Origin: an uncultured Pelagibacteraceae bacterium
GTDB lineage: Bacteria; Pseudomonadota; Alphaproteobacteria; Pelagibacterales; Pelagibacteraceae
NCBI GenBank assembly: GCA_902573865.1
Contig: CACGLI010000001.1
Span: 35,674-99,673, forward strand
DNA length: 64,000 nt
Direction of reading: 5' to 3'
Within the stretch, counting starts at the first letter, position 1. The number at the start of each line of letters is the position of its first letter. Made by a program: the position numbers and the translations under genes. The notes below the pieces were generated by a model, which was given only the letters and a program-made list of their open reading frames with translations, searched no databases and was not told the origin of the DNA. Shown here piece after piece: positions 1 through 11,862 of the stretch.

Positions 1-56
1 TTTAATGTTAATAATATTCAATTTCCTAGACAAAGAATAATTTTAGAAAAATACTT

Positions 57-1049
57 TTAATTTTTTTTCAATTGATTTGCAATTTCCTCAGCAAAATAAG
101 TTATTATTGCTGATGAACCAGCGCGTTTAAAAGATATCAAACTTTCTTTAATTGACCCATTATTCAATATTTTATTTTTAATACCTAATTTTATTAAACT
201 ATATTCACCTGATACTTGATAAGCAAACACTGGGATTTTAAAATTATCTTTGATTTTCTTTATAATATCTAAATATAACATTCCAGGTTTTACCATTACA
301 AAATCGGCCCCCTCTTTAATATCTAGAGCTACCTCTCGTAAAGCTTCATCTGAATTCCTAAAATCCATTTGATAGGATTTCTTGTCACCCTGCAGCAATT
401 TTTTTGATCCTACTGCATCTCTAAATGGTCCGTAAAAATTTGAAGCGTATTTAACTGCGTATGATAATATCTTAGTGTTAATAAAATTATTTTTTTCCAA
501 TGATTTTCTTATAAGACCAATTCTTCCATCCATCATGTCAGATGGAGCGATAATATCACAATTATTTTTTGCGTATAATAATGCTTGTTGAATTAAAACT
601 TTTATTGTTTCATCATTTACCACTTTATTATTTTTAAGTAGTCCGTCATGACCATGATTTGTAAAAGGATCTAAAGCCACATCACACATTACGCCTATTT
701 CAAAGTTTTTTTTAATAGTTTTAAGTGCTCTACAGATTAAGTTGTTTTCATTTAAAGCTTCGGATCCAAAAACATCTTTTTTGCTAGGTGATATATATGG
801 AAATAAAGCTACAAGTGGTATCTTAAGTTTTTCTATACGTTTTATAACTGATCCTAATTTATCTAAAGAGTAGCGATAAACTCCAGGCATAGAATGAATT
901 TTCTCAATTTTATTTTTTCCTTCACATATAAAAATGGGCATTATTAAATCATTAATGGATAAATTGTTTTCACTAATTAATCTTCTCACCCAATCTTCAT
1001 TTCTTCCTCTTCTAAGACGAGTACTGGGGTATTTTCCATGAAATTTCAT
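57..1049 (-). CDS. hemB: delta-aminolevulinic acid dehydratase (porphobilinogen synthase)
   Basis: Full-length ORF; motifs MCDVALDPFTNHGHDG and MVKPGMLYLDII typical of HemB. Confidence 0.96.
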   Translation of the reverse strand: MKFHGKYPSTRLRRGRNEDWVRRLISENNLSINDLIMPIFICEGKNKIEKIHSMPGVYRYSLDKLGSVIKRIEKLKIPLVALFPYISPSKKDVFGSEALNENNLICRALKTIKKNFEIGVMCDVALDPFTNHGHDGLLKNNKVVNDETIKVLIQQALLYAKNNCDIIAPSDMMDGRIGLIRKSLEKNNFINTKILSYAVKYASNFYGPFRDAVGSKKLLQGDKKSYQMDFRNSDEALREVALDIKEGADFVMVKPGMLYLDIIKKIKDNFKIPVFAYQVSGEYSLIKLGIKNKILNNGSIKESLISFKRAGSSAIITYFAEEIANQLKKN

Positions 1050-1125
1050 AAATTTTTATTTATTAAACTTTTTTTTTGAGTTAAATATATTATTATTAAA
1101 TATTATACAATTAATATAAAAAACT

Positions 1126-1563
1126 TTGAAATCATTATTTAAAAAAATTTGTATTGCCTCAGACCATGCCGGTTTTGAAATTAAAGAGCTTATAAAAGAT
1201 GTCTTAATAAACAATGATATTTCAGTAATAGATCTAGGCCCCGTAAACAATAATTCAGTAGATTACCCAGATTATGCAAAAAAAGTGAGAAACAGAATCA
1301 AAGCAAAAAGAAGTGATATTGGCATTTTAGTATGTGGGTCAGGAACTGGAATGGCTATTTCAGCCAATAAGAGCAAGGATATCCGGGCAGCAGTGTGCTA
1401 TAATAGCAAATCAACATATTTGAGTAGAGCTCATAATAATGCTAATATAATTTGCTTAGGGGCTAGAATGACAAACAAAAAAACAATAATAAATAATGTG
1501 AAAATATTTTTAAAAACTAAGTTTGAAGGTGGAAGACACTTGAAAAGGATTAACAAATTATAA
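1126..1563 (+). CDS. rpiB: ribose-5-phosphate isomerase B
   Basis: [12 protein letters not shown] and [13 protein letters not shown] motifs; TTG start likely. Confidence 0.93.
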   Translation: MKSLFKKICIASDHAGFEIKELIKDVLINNDISVIDLGPVNNNSVDYPDYAKKVRNRIKAKRSDIGILVCGSGTGMAISANKSKDIRAAVCYNSKSTYLSRAHNNANIICLGARMTNKKTIINNVKIFLKTKFEGGRHLKRINKL

Positions 1564-1564
1564 T

Positions 1565-2869
1565 ATGTCATCTGTAACTAAAATTAAAACCTATTTCTCA
1601 AAATTATTTGATAAAGAGTTAAAATCAAGTGATAAAGAACTTTATGAGTCGATTAAGCTAGAGCATGAAAGACAATCAAAACACATTGAGCTTATTGCTT
1701 CAGAAAATATTGTTTCTAAAGCTGTTTTACAAGCCCAAGGATCAGTTTTAACAAATAAATATGCCGAAGGTTACTCTGGCAAAAGATACTATGGTGGATG
1801 CGAGTACGTCGATATTTCTGAAAACTTAGCAATAGAAAGAGCAAAAAAACTTTTTAATTGTAAATTTGCCAATGTTCAACCTCACTCTGGTGCTCAAGCT
1901 AACGGTGCTGTTTATTTAGCACTACTTAAGCCTGGAGATACAACACTTGCTATGAGCTTAAACTCAGGTGGGCATCTAACTCATGGAGCAAAACCTGCCC
2001 AGTCTGGAAAATGGTTTAACGCTATTCATTATGAAATCGATAAAAAAAGTGGTCTCATAGATTATAACAGTGTTGAAAAACTTGCTGTTGAACATAAACC
2101 TAAATTAATTATTGCTGGTGGAAGTGCCTATTCAAGAGCAATTGATTTTAAAAAATTTAGAGAGATTGCAGATAAAGTTGATGCTTACTTGTTAGTTGAT
2201 ATGGCACATTTCTCCGGTCTAGTAGCAGGTGGTGTTTATCCTAACCCTATAGATTTTGCTGATGTAATAACATCTACAACTCACAAAGTCCTGAGAGGTC
2301 CAAGAGGAGGAATTATTTTGACAAATAGAGAAGATCTTTCTAAAAAATTTAACAGTGCAGTTTTTCCCGGTCTCCAAGGTGGTCCTTTGATGCATGTCGT
2401 AGCTGCTAAAGCTGTTTGTTTCAAAGAAGCTTTGAGTGAAGATTTTAAAACTTATTCTAAAAATGTGATCTTGAATGCCAGAGCACTTTCAGACAAATTA
2501 ATGAAAAATAACTTTAAAATATTTTCTGGCGGCACTGATACGCATCTAATGCTTGTAGACTTAAGACCATACGGAATAACAGGAAAAGATGCAGAGGCTA
2601 GTTTAGGTAGAGCAAATATTACTTGTAACAAAAATGGTATTCCTTTTGATACACAAAGCCCTATGATCACATCAGGTATTAGATTAGGAACTCCTGCTGG
2701 AACTACTAGAGGTTTTGGAAAAAAAGAATTTGAATTAATTGGGGATTTGATCACTAAAACTTTAAAAGGATTGTCCGAAAATTCAGCTGATAACTCAAAA
2801 ATTGAGAAAGAAGTTCAAAAAGAGGTCATTGATCTTTGTGCATCTTTTCCTATATATAGTATTAACTAA
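1565..2869 (+). CDS. glyA: serine hydroxymethyltransferase
   Basis: [24 protein letters not shown]; full length. Confidence 0.97.
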   Translation: MSSVTKIKTYFSKLFDKELKSSDKELYESIKLEHERQSKHIELIASENIVSKAVLQAQGSVLTNKYAEGYSGKRYYGGCEYVDISENLAIERAKKLFNCKFANVQPHSGAQANGAVYLALLKPGDTTLAMSLNSGGHLTHGAKPAQSGKWFNAIHYEIDKKSGLIDYNSVEKLAVEHKPKLIIAGGSAYSRAIDFKKFREIADKVDAYLLVDMAHFSGLVAGGVYPNPIDFADVITSTTHKVLRGPRGGIILTNREDLSKKFNSAVFPGLQGGPLMHVVAAKAVCFKEALSEDFKTYSKNVILNARALSDKLMKNNFKIFSGGTDTHLMLVDLRPYGITGKDAEASLGRANITCNKNGIPFDTQSPMITSGIRLGTPAGTTRGFGKKEFELIGDLITKTLKGLSENSADNSKIEKEVQKEVIDLCASFPIYSIN

Positions 2870-2882
2870 AATATAAATTACT

Positions 2883-3347
2883 ATGCTTTGTCCCTTTTGT
2901 AGAGAAAAAGACACATCAGTTGTAGACTCTCGTCCAACAGAAGACGGAACAGCTATTCGAAGAAGAAGATTATGCGGGTGTGAAAGAAAAGAGCGATTTA
3001 CAACATTTGAAAGAGTTCAATTTCAGGAATTAACTGTAATAAAAGGATCTAGCAAAAGAGAGCCTTTTGATAGAGATAAAATTTCTAAGTCAATTAGAAT
3101 CGCAACAAGAAAAAGACCAATAGACAGTGAAACTATTGAAAAATTTATTTCAAAAATTGTTAGAAATTTAGAGGGTTTGGGCGAAAGTGAGATACCAACT
3201 TCCACTATTGGTAAATTTATTATGGAAGGACTTTCAAATTTAGATCAAGTTGCTTATGTTCGTTTTGCTTCTGTATACAAAAATTTTAAGGAGGCTAAAG
3301 ATTTTGAACAATTTATTGGCAATTTAGATGAGTCAAAATCAAAGTAA
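2883..3347 (+). CDS. nrdR: transcriptional repressor NrdR
   Basis: CPFC...[15 protein letters not shown]...RFTTFERVQ plus ATP-cone; next to rib operon. Confidence 0.93.
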   Translation: MLCPFCREKDTSVVDSRPTEDGTAIRRRRLCGCERKERFTTFERVQFQELTVIKGSSKREPFDRDKISKSIRIATRKRPIDSETIEKFISKIVRNLEGLGESEIPTSTIGKFIMEGLSNLDQVAYVRFASVYKNFKEAKDFEQFIGNLDESKSK

Positions 3348-4404
3348 TTTAATCAAATTAGCGATTGAGAAAGCAAAACAAAATCTTGGAAGCACAGGAG
3401 AGAATCCTTCAGTTGGCTGTCTTGTAGTAAAGAACAATTCGGTTATTTCTTCCGCAATAACCTCTAAAAACGGCAGACCACATGCAGAATTTTTAGCACT
3501 TTCAAAAAATAAAAATTTTTATAACGCTCAACTATATGTATCATTAGAACCTTGCTCACATTATGGTAAAACGCCGCCGTGCACTAATATTATTTTAAAA
3601 AAAAAAATTAAGAAAGTTATTTTTCCTTTTGTTGATAATAATCCAATAACTAGAAGAAAAGCTTTCCATATTTTAAAAAAAAAAAGAATTAAAGTTATTC
3701 ATTCAAAAAAGAATAACCAATATGAAATATATAAGAGTTATTTTAATCAATTTTTAAACAATATACCTTATATTGATGCAAAAATAGCAATTTCAAAAGA
3801 TCTTTTTACTATTAACAAAAAAAATAGATGGATAACAAATATATATTCAAGAAAAAGAGGGCATTTATTAAGATCTAAATATAATTGTATAATTACCAGT
3901 TATAAAACAATAAATAAAGATAACCCGATGTTTGATTGCCGCATTGAAGGTCTTGAAAATAAATCACCCCATGTAGTTATTTTTGATAGGCATCTCAATT
4001 TATCGAAAAATTTAAAAATTATGATAAATAAAATACCCAGAAGAAAATTATATATAGTTACTTCTAGTAACGATAAAAATAAAATTAAATACTTTAAAAG
4101 AAAAGGTTTTATAATATTATTTTTTAAATCTTTGAAAACCGTAGAAGACTATAAGAAAGTTTTGATGTACCTGAAGAATAAAAGTTATCACAGGATACTT
4201 CTAGAATCTGGTCTCGGATTATTAAATTATTTTTTAAAAAATAATTTCATTAATTCATTATATTTATTTAAATCAAATACTAAATTAAATTCTTATGGTA
4301 AAAATAATTATTCTAATAATTTAATTAAATGTTATAATCGAAGAAAGAAAATAAAAGTCAATCTTTTCGGCGATGAACTTTTTAAACTTACTTTAAAAAA
4401 ATAA
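3328..4404 (+). CDS. ribD: bifunctional diaminohydroxyphosphoribosylaminopyrimidine deaminase / uracil reductase
   Basis: HAEFLAL and [13 protein letters not shown] deaminase motifs; rib operon. Confidence 0.93.
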   Translation: MSQNQSNLIKLAIEKAKQNLGSTGENPSVGCLVVKNNSVISSAITSKNGRPHAEFLALSKNKNFYNAQLYVSLEPCSHYGKTPPCTNIILKKKIKKVIFPFVDNNPITRRKAFHILKKKRIKVIHSKKNNQYEIYKSYFNQFLNNIPYIDAKIAISKDLFTINKKNRWITNIYSRKRGHLLRSKYNCIITSYKTINKDNPMFDCRIEGLENKSPHVVIFDRHLNLSKNLKIMINKIPRRKLYIVTSSNDKNKIKYFKRKGFIILFFKSLKTVEDYKKVLMYLKNKSYHRILLESGLGLLNYFLKNNFINSLYLFKSNTKLNSYGKNNYSNNLIKCYNRRKKIKVNLFGDELFKLTLKK

Positions 4405-4988
4405 TGTTTAACGGAATAATTTATAATACTGGTAAAATAAAACAAATATTTAGGACTAAAAATAGTATGATTATTGGTTTAAGAACAGGCTTTAAACTAA
4501 ATCAAAAAGATTTAGGATCATCTATTTCATGTAACGGTGTTTGTCTGACCCTTACAAAAATTAAAAATAAATTATTATTTTTTTACTTATCCTCTGAAAC
4601 TTTAAGTAGAAGTAATTTTTTAAGGGTTAAAAAAAATGATATCATAAATCTGGAAAAATCAATTAAACATGGTGATTTAATCTCAGGCCATTATAGCTTT
4701 GGTCATATTGATTGTTGCGGAAAAATAAAAAAAATTATTAAAATTGGTCAAACATGGACCGTTGAAATTATGTTAAGAAAAGATATTTTAAAAAAATTAG
4801 TCGATAAGGGATCTATTACTATAAATGGAGTTTCTTTAACTATTTCAAAAGTAAAAATAAAAAGTATCATATTAACAATTATTCCACACACTTTAAAAAT
4901 GACGAATTTAATTTATTTAAAGAAAAACGATTTAGTAAATATAGAAATTGATATGTTAAGTAAATATATTTCAAAATATTTTAAATAA
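4404..4988 (+). CDS. ribE: riboflavin synthase alpha chain
   Basis: MFNGII...GVCLTL, repeated lumazine-binding domains (GVSLTIS); operon position. Confidence 0.92.
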   Translation: MFNGIIYNTGKIKQIFRTKNSMIIGLRTGFKLNQKDLGSSISCNGVCLTLTKIKNKLLFFYLSSETLSRSNFLRVKKNDIINLEKSIKHGDLISGHYSFGHIDCCGKIKKIIKIGQTWTVEIMLRKDILKKLVDKGSITINGVSLTISKVKIKSIILTIIPHTLKMTNLIYLKKNDLVNIEIDMLSKYISKYFK

Positions 4989-4990
4989 AA

Positions 4991-6061
4991 ATGAAAAATA
5001 ATTTTTTATCTCCGATCAAAGATATTATAAAAGATGCAAAACTAGGAAAACTATTTATTCTTGTTGATGATAAAAATAGAGAAAACGAGGGTGATTTAGT
5101 AGTAGCAGCATCAAAATGTAATTATAAAAAGATTAATTTCATGATAACCCACGGCAGAGGTCTTGTTTGTTTAGCTTTAACAAAAAAAAAAGTAAATGAA
5201 TTAGGGCTTCCATTAATGTCTTCGGTAAATAAATCGAGAATGCAAACTGCATTTACAGTTTCCATAGAGTCAAAAAAAGGTATTACAACTGGTATTTCTG
5301 CGTTTGATAGAGCGAAAACGATTAAAACAGCGATCAATATTAAGGCTAAAAAAAGTGATATAGTTTCCCCTGGCCATGTTTTTCCATTAGTTTCAAGAAA
5401 TGGGGGTGTTTTGGAAAGAGCAGGACATACAGAAGCATCAGTAGACATAGTTAAATTAGCTAAATTAAATCCTAGTGCTGTAATTTGTGAAGTAATGAAT
5501 CAAGATGGGAGAATGGCTAGAATAAAAGACCTTATTAAATTCTCAAAAAAACATAATATTAAGATTGCTAGTATATCAGACTTAATAGCATACAGATTTA
5601 AAAATGAAAAACTTATTACTAATACACTCAATTCGAAATTTCATACAAAAGAATTTAAAAATTGTGAGATTAAAACCTATAAAAATAACTTTAACAATTT
5701 AAATAGCGTAGTTATAAAGAAAGGAAATTTAAATAAGTCGTCTGTCGTACCAGTAAGGGTTTTATCAACCAACTTAAATAAAAAAAATTTTATTAATGAG
5801 ACAAAAATAAAGAAAAGTTTAAAATTTTTGAATAAAAATAACAAATTTGTTTTAATTCTTATACAGGATAAGAAATCAATCAAAGAGAAAATTGTTGAAG
5901 AAACTACTAAAAGTAACATCCTAAGATATTACGGATTTGGCGCGCAAATTATTAAAAATCTTGGACTTAAGAAAATTATTCTAGTATCTAGCTCATTAAA
6001 AAAGATTATAGGATTAGAAGGTTTTGGTATAAAAATTATTAAACAAAAAATATTAAAATGA
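4991..6061 (+). CDS. ribBA: 3,4-dihydroxy-2-butanone 4-phosphate synthase with degenerate GTP cyclohydrolase II-like domain
   Basis: DDKNRENEGDLVVAA and GHTEASVDIVKLA (RibB); C-terminal half lacks the GCHII zinc Cys motif. Confidence 0.9.
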   Translation: MKNNFLSPIKDIIKDAKLGKLFILVDDKNRENEGDLVVAASKCNYKKINFMITHGRGLVCLALTKKKVNELGLPLMSSVNKSRMQTAFTVSIESKKGITTGISAFDRAKTIKTAINIKAKKSDIVSPGHVFPLVSRNGGVLERAGHTEASVDIVKLAKLNPSAVICEVMNQDGRMARIKDLIKFSKKHNIKIASISDLIAYRFKNEKLITNTLNSKFHTKEFKNCEIKTYKNNFNNLNSVVIKKGNLNKSSVVPVRVLSTNLNKKNFINETKIKKSLKFLNKNNKFVLILIQDKKSIKEKIVEETTKSNILRYYGFGAQIIKNLGLKKIILVSSSLKKIIGLEGFGIKIIKQKILK

Positions 6062-6447
6062 AAAAAAAGAAAATTCTTATTGTAGCTTCTAAATATTATT
6101 CAAATATAATTGATTTAAAGTTGAAAATTGTATGTAATTTGTTAAAGAAAAATAGAATATCTTATAATGTTATTAAAGTTTCTGGTTCATTCGAAATACC
6201 TCTTGCAATCTCCAAAAACATCAAAAAATTCGATGGTTTCATTGCATTAGGCTGTATAATAAAAGGTCAAACCGCACATAATCAATTGATATCTCAAGCA
6301 ATATTCAATGGTTTAATAAATCTAATGATTAAAAATAATAAACCAATAGCCAACGCCATTTTGACAACAGACTCAACAAGTCAAGCAAAACAACGAATTA
6401 AGAAAAAGTCGTTGGAGGCTCTTAAAGCAATTAAAAGTTTTTTATAA
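6058..6447 (+). CDS. ribH: 6,7-dimethyl-8-ribityllumazine synthase
   Basis: VSGSFEIPLA, GCIIKGQTAH; operon position. Confidence 0.93.
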   Translation: MKKKKILIVASKYYSNIIDLKLKIVCNLLKKNRISYNVIKVSGSFEIPLAISKNIKKFDGFIALGCIIKGQTAHNQLISQAIFNGLINLMIKNNKPIANAILTTDSTSQAKQRIKKKSLEALKAIKSFL

Positions 6448-6451
6448 CACT

Positions 6452-6844
6452 ATGGCAAACAATAAGATTGTTACACCCCGAGTGAAAATTATTCAAAATT
6501 TATATTCTAAAAAATCAAACCCAGATATTTCTATAAAATATAACAAAAACCAGTTTAAAAAGTTTATCAAAGATGTCACAGAAGGAACAATAGAACGAGA
6601 AGAACTAATCGATGAAATTATAGAAACGAACCTTAAAGATGATATTAATATGAATAAAACTGACAAAATACTCTTGATAATTATACGAGCGGCAATATTT
6701 GAGCTTTTATTTAAACATAATAACAAAATTAGTGTAATAATTAGTGAATATTTGAAAACTGCAGAGTTATTTCTCGAAAAAGGAAAAATAGCTTATTTAA
6801 ATGCTATTCTGGACAAAATTTCTAAAATTCTTAGAAAAAGTTAA
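6452..6844 (+). CDS. nusB: transcription antitermination factor NusB
   Basis: C-terminal NusB-like [14 protein letters not shown] and [11 protein letters not shown]; follows ribH as in many proteobacteria. Confidence 0.85.
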   Translation: MANNKIVTPRVKIIQNLYSKKSNPDISIKYNKNQFKKFIKDVTEGTIEREELIDEIIETNLKDDINMNKTDKILLIIIRAAIFELLFKHNNKISVIISEYLKTAELFLEKGKIAYLNAILDKISKILRKS

Positions 6845-6924
6845 TATTTTTGTTATTTGTTCGAAAATTTTGTAAGTTTTACTTGCGTTTCATTTATTAT
6901 TTTGGCAATTATCTTTTTTTTATT

Positions 6925-9027
6925 ATGAATACTTCATTAGAACTTTTATATTTAATCATATTTACAGGTATTTTAGCGGTTGCTTATAGCTATATACTTT
7001 CTGGTCAAATTTTATCTTCAAATAATGGAAATGCTAAAATGCAGGAAATTGCAACAGCTATCCAAATTGGAGCGAAAGCTTATTTAAATAGGCAATATAA
7101 AACTATTGCTGTTGTTGGTTTCATAGTTCTTGTTATTGTAAGTTATTTTTTTAACATTCTTGTTGGACTTGGATATTTATTGGGAGCAACTTTATCAGGT
7201 GTTGCTGGCTATGTAGGAATGCTTATTTCTGTTGAAGCAAATGTAAGAACTGCAGAGGCCTCTAGAAAAAATTTACAGTCTGGTTTGTCTATAGCCTTTA
7301 AATCTGGAGCTATTACTGGTCTATTAGTTGCTGGTTTAGCATTATTAGCTATTTCAATTTACTATTTAATTTTAATTAATCTAAATGCGGGAGATCGCGA
7401 AATTATCAATGCATTAGTTGCGTTAGGATTCGGTGCTTCTTTAATATCGATTTTTGCTAGATTGGGTGGTGGTATTTTTACAAAAGGAGCCGATGTAGGA
7501 GCTGATTTAGTTGGAAAAGTTGAAGCGGGTATACCAGAAGATGATCCAAGAAACCCAGCTGTTATCGCAGATAATGTTGGTGACAATGTTGGCGATTGCG
7601 CAGGTATGGCAGCAGATTTATTTGAAACTTATGCTGTTACGATAGTTGCAACTATGGTGTTAGCTTCAATCTTCTTTCCTAATGACTCTAATATGATGAT
7701 ATATCCTTTAGCGATAGGGGGATCATGTATAATTACATCAATAATTGGGACTTGGTTTGTAAGATTAGGCAAAAGTCAAAATATTATGGGAGCATTATAT
7801 AAAGGCTTTATTGCAACAGCAGTTTTGTCATTATTAATTCTTTACCCAATAACAGACTCTTCTATAGGATTAGAAAAAAATTATAGTTTAAACAATACCT
7901 CTTTTAACGGATTAGATTTATACATTTGTGCAATAGCAGGTTTAGTTGTTACCGGTTTAATAATTTGGGTAACTGAGTATTATACTGGTACAAATTATCG
8001 TCCTGTTAAAAGTGTAGCGAAATCATCTACAACGGGTCATGGAACTAATGTAATTCAAGGGTTAGCGATATCTCTTGAAGCCACGGCTCTACCGGCAATC
8101 ATTATTGTGATTGGCATACTTTATACAAATCATTTAGCTGGTTTATACGGTATAGCAATTGCAGTTACTTCGATGCTTGCATTAACTGGTATGGTTGTTG
8201 CACTTGATGCTTATGGACCTGTAACTGATAACGCCGGTGGGATAGCAGAAATGTCAAAACTTCCAAAAAATGTAAGAAAAACTACAGATGCATTAGATGC
8301 AGTAGGAAACACAACCAAAGCTGTCACCAAAGGATATGCTATTGGCTCTGCTGGTTTAGGTGCTTTAGTATTATTCGCTGCTTACACGGAAGATATAAAA
8401 TATTATTCTAAAGATAGTACATCATCTTTGTATGGTTTAGTGGTTGACTTTGATTTATCAAATCCATTTGTTGTAGTTGGGTTATTATTAGGAGGTTTGT
8501 TACCTTATCTTTTTGGGTCTATGGGAATGCAAGCGGTCGGTAGAGCAGGAGGTGCTGTTGTTTTAGAAGTAAGGCGTCAATTCAAAAAAATTCCAGGTAT
8601 TATGAAAGGTAAAAGAAAACCAGACTATGGAAGATTAGTTGATTTGTTAACAAAGGCTGCAATTAAAGAAATGGTTATTCCATCTCTTTTACCAGTTTTA
8701 TCACCTATAGTACTTTATTTCATAATTTTTTCTATTGGTGGAAAAGTAGCTGCTCTATCAGCTTTAGGAGCTATGTTATTAGGAGTAATCGTAACAGGTT
8801 TATTTGTTGCAATCTCAATGACAGCTGGGGGTGGTGCATGGGATAACGCGAAAAAATATATAGAGGACGGTAACTTTGGTGGAAAAGGTTCAGAGGCACA
8901 CAAAGCAGCAGTCACTGGTGATACAGTAGGAGATCCTTATAAAGATACAGCTGGTCCAGCAGTTAATCCAATGATTAAAATCACAAATATTGTAGCTCTA
9001 TTATTGCTCTCAGTAATTGCTCACTAA
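6925..9027 (+). CDS. hppA: membrane-bound proton-translocating pyrophosphatase
   Basis: [48 protein letters not shown]; likely start ATG at 6925, inside the longer ORF. Confidence 0.96.
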   Translation: MNTSLELLYLIIFTGILAVAYSYILSGQILSSNNGNAKMQEIATAIQIGAKAYLNRQYKTIAVVGFIVLVIVSYFFNILVGLGYLLGATLSGVAGYVGMLISVEANVRTAEASRKNLQSGLSIAFKSGAITGLLVAGLALLAISIYYLILINLNAGDREIINALVALGFGASLISIFARLGGGIFTKGADVGADLVGKVEAGIPEDDPRNPAVIADNVGDNVGDCAGMAADLFETYAVTIVATMVLASIFFPNDSNMMIYPLAIGGSCIITSIIGTWFVRLGKSQNIMGALYKGFIATAVLSLLILYPITDSSIGLEKNYSLNNTSFNGLDLYICAIAGLVVTGLIIWVTEYYTGTNYRPVKSVAKSSTTGHGTNVIQGLAISLEATALPAIIIVIGILYTNHLAGLYGIAIAVTSMLALTGMVVALDAYGPVTDNAGGIAEMSKLPKNVRKTTDALDAVGNTTKAVTKGYAIGSAGLGALVLFAAYTEDIKYYSKDSTSSLYGLVVDFDLSNPFVVVGLLLGGLLPYLFGSMGMQAVGRAGGAVVLEVRRQFKKIPGIMKGKRKPDYGRLVDLLTKAAIKEMVIPSLLPVLSPIVLYFIIFSIGGKVAALSALGAMLLGVIVTGLFVAISMTAGGGAWDNAKKYIEDGNFGGKGSEAHKAAVTGDTVGDPYKDTAGPAVNPMIKITNIVALLLLSVIAH

Positions 9028-9473
9028 AATTTGTTTTTTCCGTACATTTTTTGCCTAATACTTCCGAGGAATCTATTAACAAAGCTTTTTTGATTTCTTA
9101 TATTAGGAGTAACTTTTTTAGTAAATTTTAAATTTTTCATGTCTGCTTTATTGAGAAATTCTTTTTTTTTTAGAATTCCTCTTTCATTGAAGGTCAATAC
9201 TACTACATTGTTATCTTTAAGAACTTGTTGACCAAATTTGTGAAGATTTCCTTTTCCTATAGTTCTTTCAAAATAATACCAGGTATTATCATTATCCAGA
9301 GATTTTGAGTGTGGATAGCCTAATAGAGTTCTAGTATCGTTGATATTGGTGAAATCTACTTTAAGTAAGTTATATCTGTTTTCTAGATAATTAATTCCAT
9401 GATTTTTTGTGCTCTTTTTTATTTGACAATTTTGTAATAATAATAAAATTAAAGATATATATATAATTTTCAT
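9024..9473 (-). CDS. bamE: outer membrane protein assembly factor BamE (SmpA/OmlA lipoprotein)
   Basis: Lipobox-like [31 protein letters not shown] typical of BamE; start trimmed to MKIIYIS. Confidence 0.82.
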   Translation of the reverse strand: MKIIYISLILLLLQNCQIKKSTKNHGINYLENRYNLLKVDFTNINDTRTLLGYPHSKSLDNDNTWYYFERTIGKGNLHKFGQQVLKDNNVVVLTFNERGILKKKEFLNKADMKNLKFTKKVTPNIRNQKSFVNRFLGSIRQKMYGKNKF

Positions 9474-9992
9474 ATGTTTAGTTTCTATAAAACACACTAT
9501 ACCGAACTTTATACCACAATAGCAAATCTTTCTCGAGAAAAAATGTTTTACGACGCTTTAAAACTAGATGACAAGCTGGAAACTCGTATTTATCTTATTT
9601 TTATACATTTTTCATTAGTCTTTAACATATTGAAGAAAAAAAATATTTCTAAAAAAATAACACAGGATATTTTCGATAATTTATTCCAAAATATTGAATA
9701 CCATTTTAGAGAACTAGGAATGGGCGATGTCTCAGTAAACAAAAAAATGAAGGACTTAAATAGAATATTTTACGATATTCTTTTAAAAATTCAAAATCTT
9801 GACGATGGTAATAAATCTGGAATTAATATAAGTATAGTAAATAAGTATTTAATTATTAATTCAGAATTGCTAACAAATAATGATGTTTTAAAGAAATATT
9901 TTGAAGATTTCTATAATTTCTGCTTTAATTTAGACAGTAAAGATATTATAAAAGGTAAAATTAACTATAAATACAAATATGGCCGTACCTAA
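9474..9992 (+). CDS. ubiquinol-cytochrome c chaperone (CBP3-like) family protein
   Basis: [24 protein letters not shown] matches the family hallmark; position upstream of rpmF-plsX. Confidence 0.8.
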   Translation: MFSFYKTHYTELYTTIANLSREKMFYDALKLDDKLETRIYLIFIHFSLVFNILKKKNISKKITQDIFDNLFQNIEYHFRELGMGDVSVNKKMKDLNRIFYDILLKIQNLDDGNKSGINISIVNKYLIINSELLTNNDVLKKYFEDFYNFCFNLDSKDIIKGKINYKYKYGRT

Positions 9993-10152
9993 ACGTAAAA
10001 CCACCGTATCGAAAAGAAATAAACGAAGATCACATCATAGAATAAAAAGTGTGAATATCATAGAAGATAAAAAAAGTGGTGAATATAAATTATCTCATCA
10101 TATTGATCTTAAGACCGGCTTTTACAAAGGCAAAAAAATCTTAGATATTTAA
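9979..10152 (+). CDS. rpmF: 50S ribosomal protein L32
   Basis: 57-aa ORF below the track cutoff: [23 protein letters not shown]...; precedes plsX. Confidence 0.93.
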   Translation: MAVPKRKTTVSKRNKRRSHHRIKSVNIIEDKKSGEYKLSHHIDLKTGFYKGKKILDI

Positions 10153-10159
10153 TTAGATT

Positions 10160-11194
10160 ATGAGTAAAAAAATTACTATTGCTATTGATGCAATGGGTGG
10201 GGAGGATGCTCCTTCGAAAAATATAGCTGGTTTAGATTTATTTATAAAAAAAAATAAAAATAAAAAAGATTTTTTTTTTAATATTTTTGGCGATCAAGAA
10301 AAAATCAATGATGAATTAAATAAAAATAAAACAAGTAAAGAAAATATAAAGATTTTTCACACAACTTCAGTTGTTTCAGATGAGGAAAGCCCATTAAAAG
10401 CGATTAAAAATTCTAAAAATAGTAGCATGTGGAATGCAGTTAACTCTCAACTAAATGTTGGTTCAGATATAACTGTTTCCGCAGGCAATACAGGGGTATT
10501 ATTTGTTATTTCTAAAATGATTTTAAAAAATATCGACAAAATAAGTAGACCAGCTTTAGCAGCGTTATGGCCAAATAAAAAAGGTACTAATGTTGTCTTA
10601 GACTTAGGTGCAAATGTAGAATGTGATGAAAATAATCTTGTTGAGTTTGCAGAAATGGGGGCAGCTTTATATAAGTCGTTGTTTATAAGTGAGGTTCCTA
10701 AAGTTGCACTTCTTAACATAGGTTCAGAGGAAATAAAAGGAACGGACACAATAAAAAAAGCTTATAATATTTTAAATAAAATTAGTGAAAGAGGTGACTT
10801 CCACTTTAATGGATATATTGAAGGTAATAAAATTCCAGAAGGAGAGTCAAATGTTATTGTGACAGACGGTTTTACTGGAAACGTTGCTTTAAAAACTGCC
10901 GAAGGAACAGCAAAATTTTTAACAGATACTTTAAAAAATGTCGTTTCAGAAAATATTATATCTAAAATTTTAATTTCGTTTTCTTATTTTAGTCTCAAAA
11001 AATTTAAAAATAAACTTGATCCGAGAAAGTTCAATGGTGCAATTTTTTTAGGTTTAAGTGGACCAGTAGTAAAAAGTCATGGTGCTACAGATAAAATAGG
11101 TTTCTATTATGCGATAGATTTATGTTATAAAATTGTAAAGGGAAATCTTATGAAAGAAATTAAAAATAATCTTTCACATCTAAATGAAAAATAA
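10160..11194 (+). CDS. plsX: phosphate acyltransferase PlsX
   Basis: IAIDAMGGEDAP and DGFTGNVALKTAEG motifs. Confidence 0.95.
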   Translation: MSKKITIAIDAMGGEDAPSKNIAGLDLFIKKNKNKKDFFFNIFGDQEKINDELNKNKTSKENIKIFHTTSVVSDEESPLKAIKNSKNSSMWNAVNSQLNVGSDITVSAGNTGVLFVISKMILKNIDKISRPALAALWPNKKGTNVVLDLGANVECDENNLVEFAEMGAALYKSLFISEVPKVALLNIGSEEIKGTDTIKKAYNILNKISERGDFHFNGYIEGNKIPEGESNVIVTDGFTGNVALKTAEGTAKFLTDTLKNVVSENIISKILISFSYFSLKKFKNKLDPRKFNGAIFLGLSGPVVKSHGATDKIGFYYAIDLCYKIVKGNLMKEIKNNLSHLNEK

Positions 11195-11483
11195 TTCAAG
11201 AAATATAACAAAAAAAGATATTTCTAAATCAATATATTCAAAGTTTGGAACCTCTGAAAAAACTATTTCATTATTTGTAGATAATCTTTTCAATATATTA
11301 AAAATAATTTTAAAAAAAGAAAAAAAATTTAATTTAAAAAATATTGGCACATTTAAAATTTTAAATAAATCACAAAGAATAGGAAGAAATCCCAAAACAG
11401 GTGAACATCATGTAATATCCGAAAGAAAGTCTATCTCTTTCAAAGTTTCTGAAGGTTTGAGAAATAAAATTAATAATGAATAA
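11184..11483 (+). CDS. ihfA: integration host factor alpha-type DNA-binding protein
   Basis: HU/IHF fold with GTFKILNKSQRIGRNPKTGE; plsX-ihfA-merR order. Confidence 0.88.
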   Translation: MKNNSRNITKKDISKSIYSKFGTSEKTISLFVDNLFNILKIILKKEKKFNLKNIGTFKILNKSQRIGRNPKTGEHHVISERKSISFKVSEGLRNKINNE

Positions 11484-11862
11484 AAACAATAAATTTCTTA
11501 AAATTTCTGAAGTTACAAAAATTTTAGGCCTAGTTGACAACAATAATAAAAACATGACGCATATTCTTCGTTTTTGGGAAAAAAACTTCAAAGAAATTAA
11601 TCCATTGAAATTGAATGGCAACACTAGATATTATAATCAAGAATTATTAGAAAAATTAAAATTAATTAAACATCTTTTAAAAGAAAAAGGTATGACTATT
11701 AAAGGTGTTAAATTAGTTCTAAAAAAAGGAATTTATTCTCTTGACGATTATCATTCATTTAATGTAAAGGATGATTATTTAAAAAAAAATTTAATTGAAA
11801 GAACTAAAAAAATTTTAAATAAGATCAGAAAGATTAAAAATGGCAAAAAAAACACACATTAA
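11476..11862 (+). CDS. MerR family transcriptional regulator
   Basis: FLKISEVTKILGL...ILRFWEKNF and TRYYNQELLEKLKLIKHLLKEKGMTIKGVK. Confidence 0.85.
   Translation: MNKNNKFLKISEVTKILGLVDNNNKNMTHILRFWEKNFKEINPLKLNGNTRYYNQELLEKLKLIKHLLKEKGMTIKGVKLVLKKGIYSLDDYHSFNVKDDYLKKNLIERTKKILNKIRKIKNGKKNTH

Noticed and set aside
1056-1250. Minus-strand 64-aa ORF overlapping rpiB
   Set aside because: Low complexity, overlaps the supported rpiB gene, no family resemblance
2452-2754. Antisense ORF inside glyA, and similar antisense ORFs in the track (5122-5448, 7362-7586, 10447-10749, 11370-11624, 32382-32690, 36899-37180, 46922-47161, 62317-62550 and others)
   Set aside because: Each lies opposite a strongly supported conserved gene and shows no recognisable domain; expected by chance
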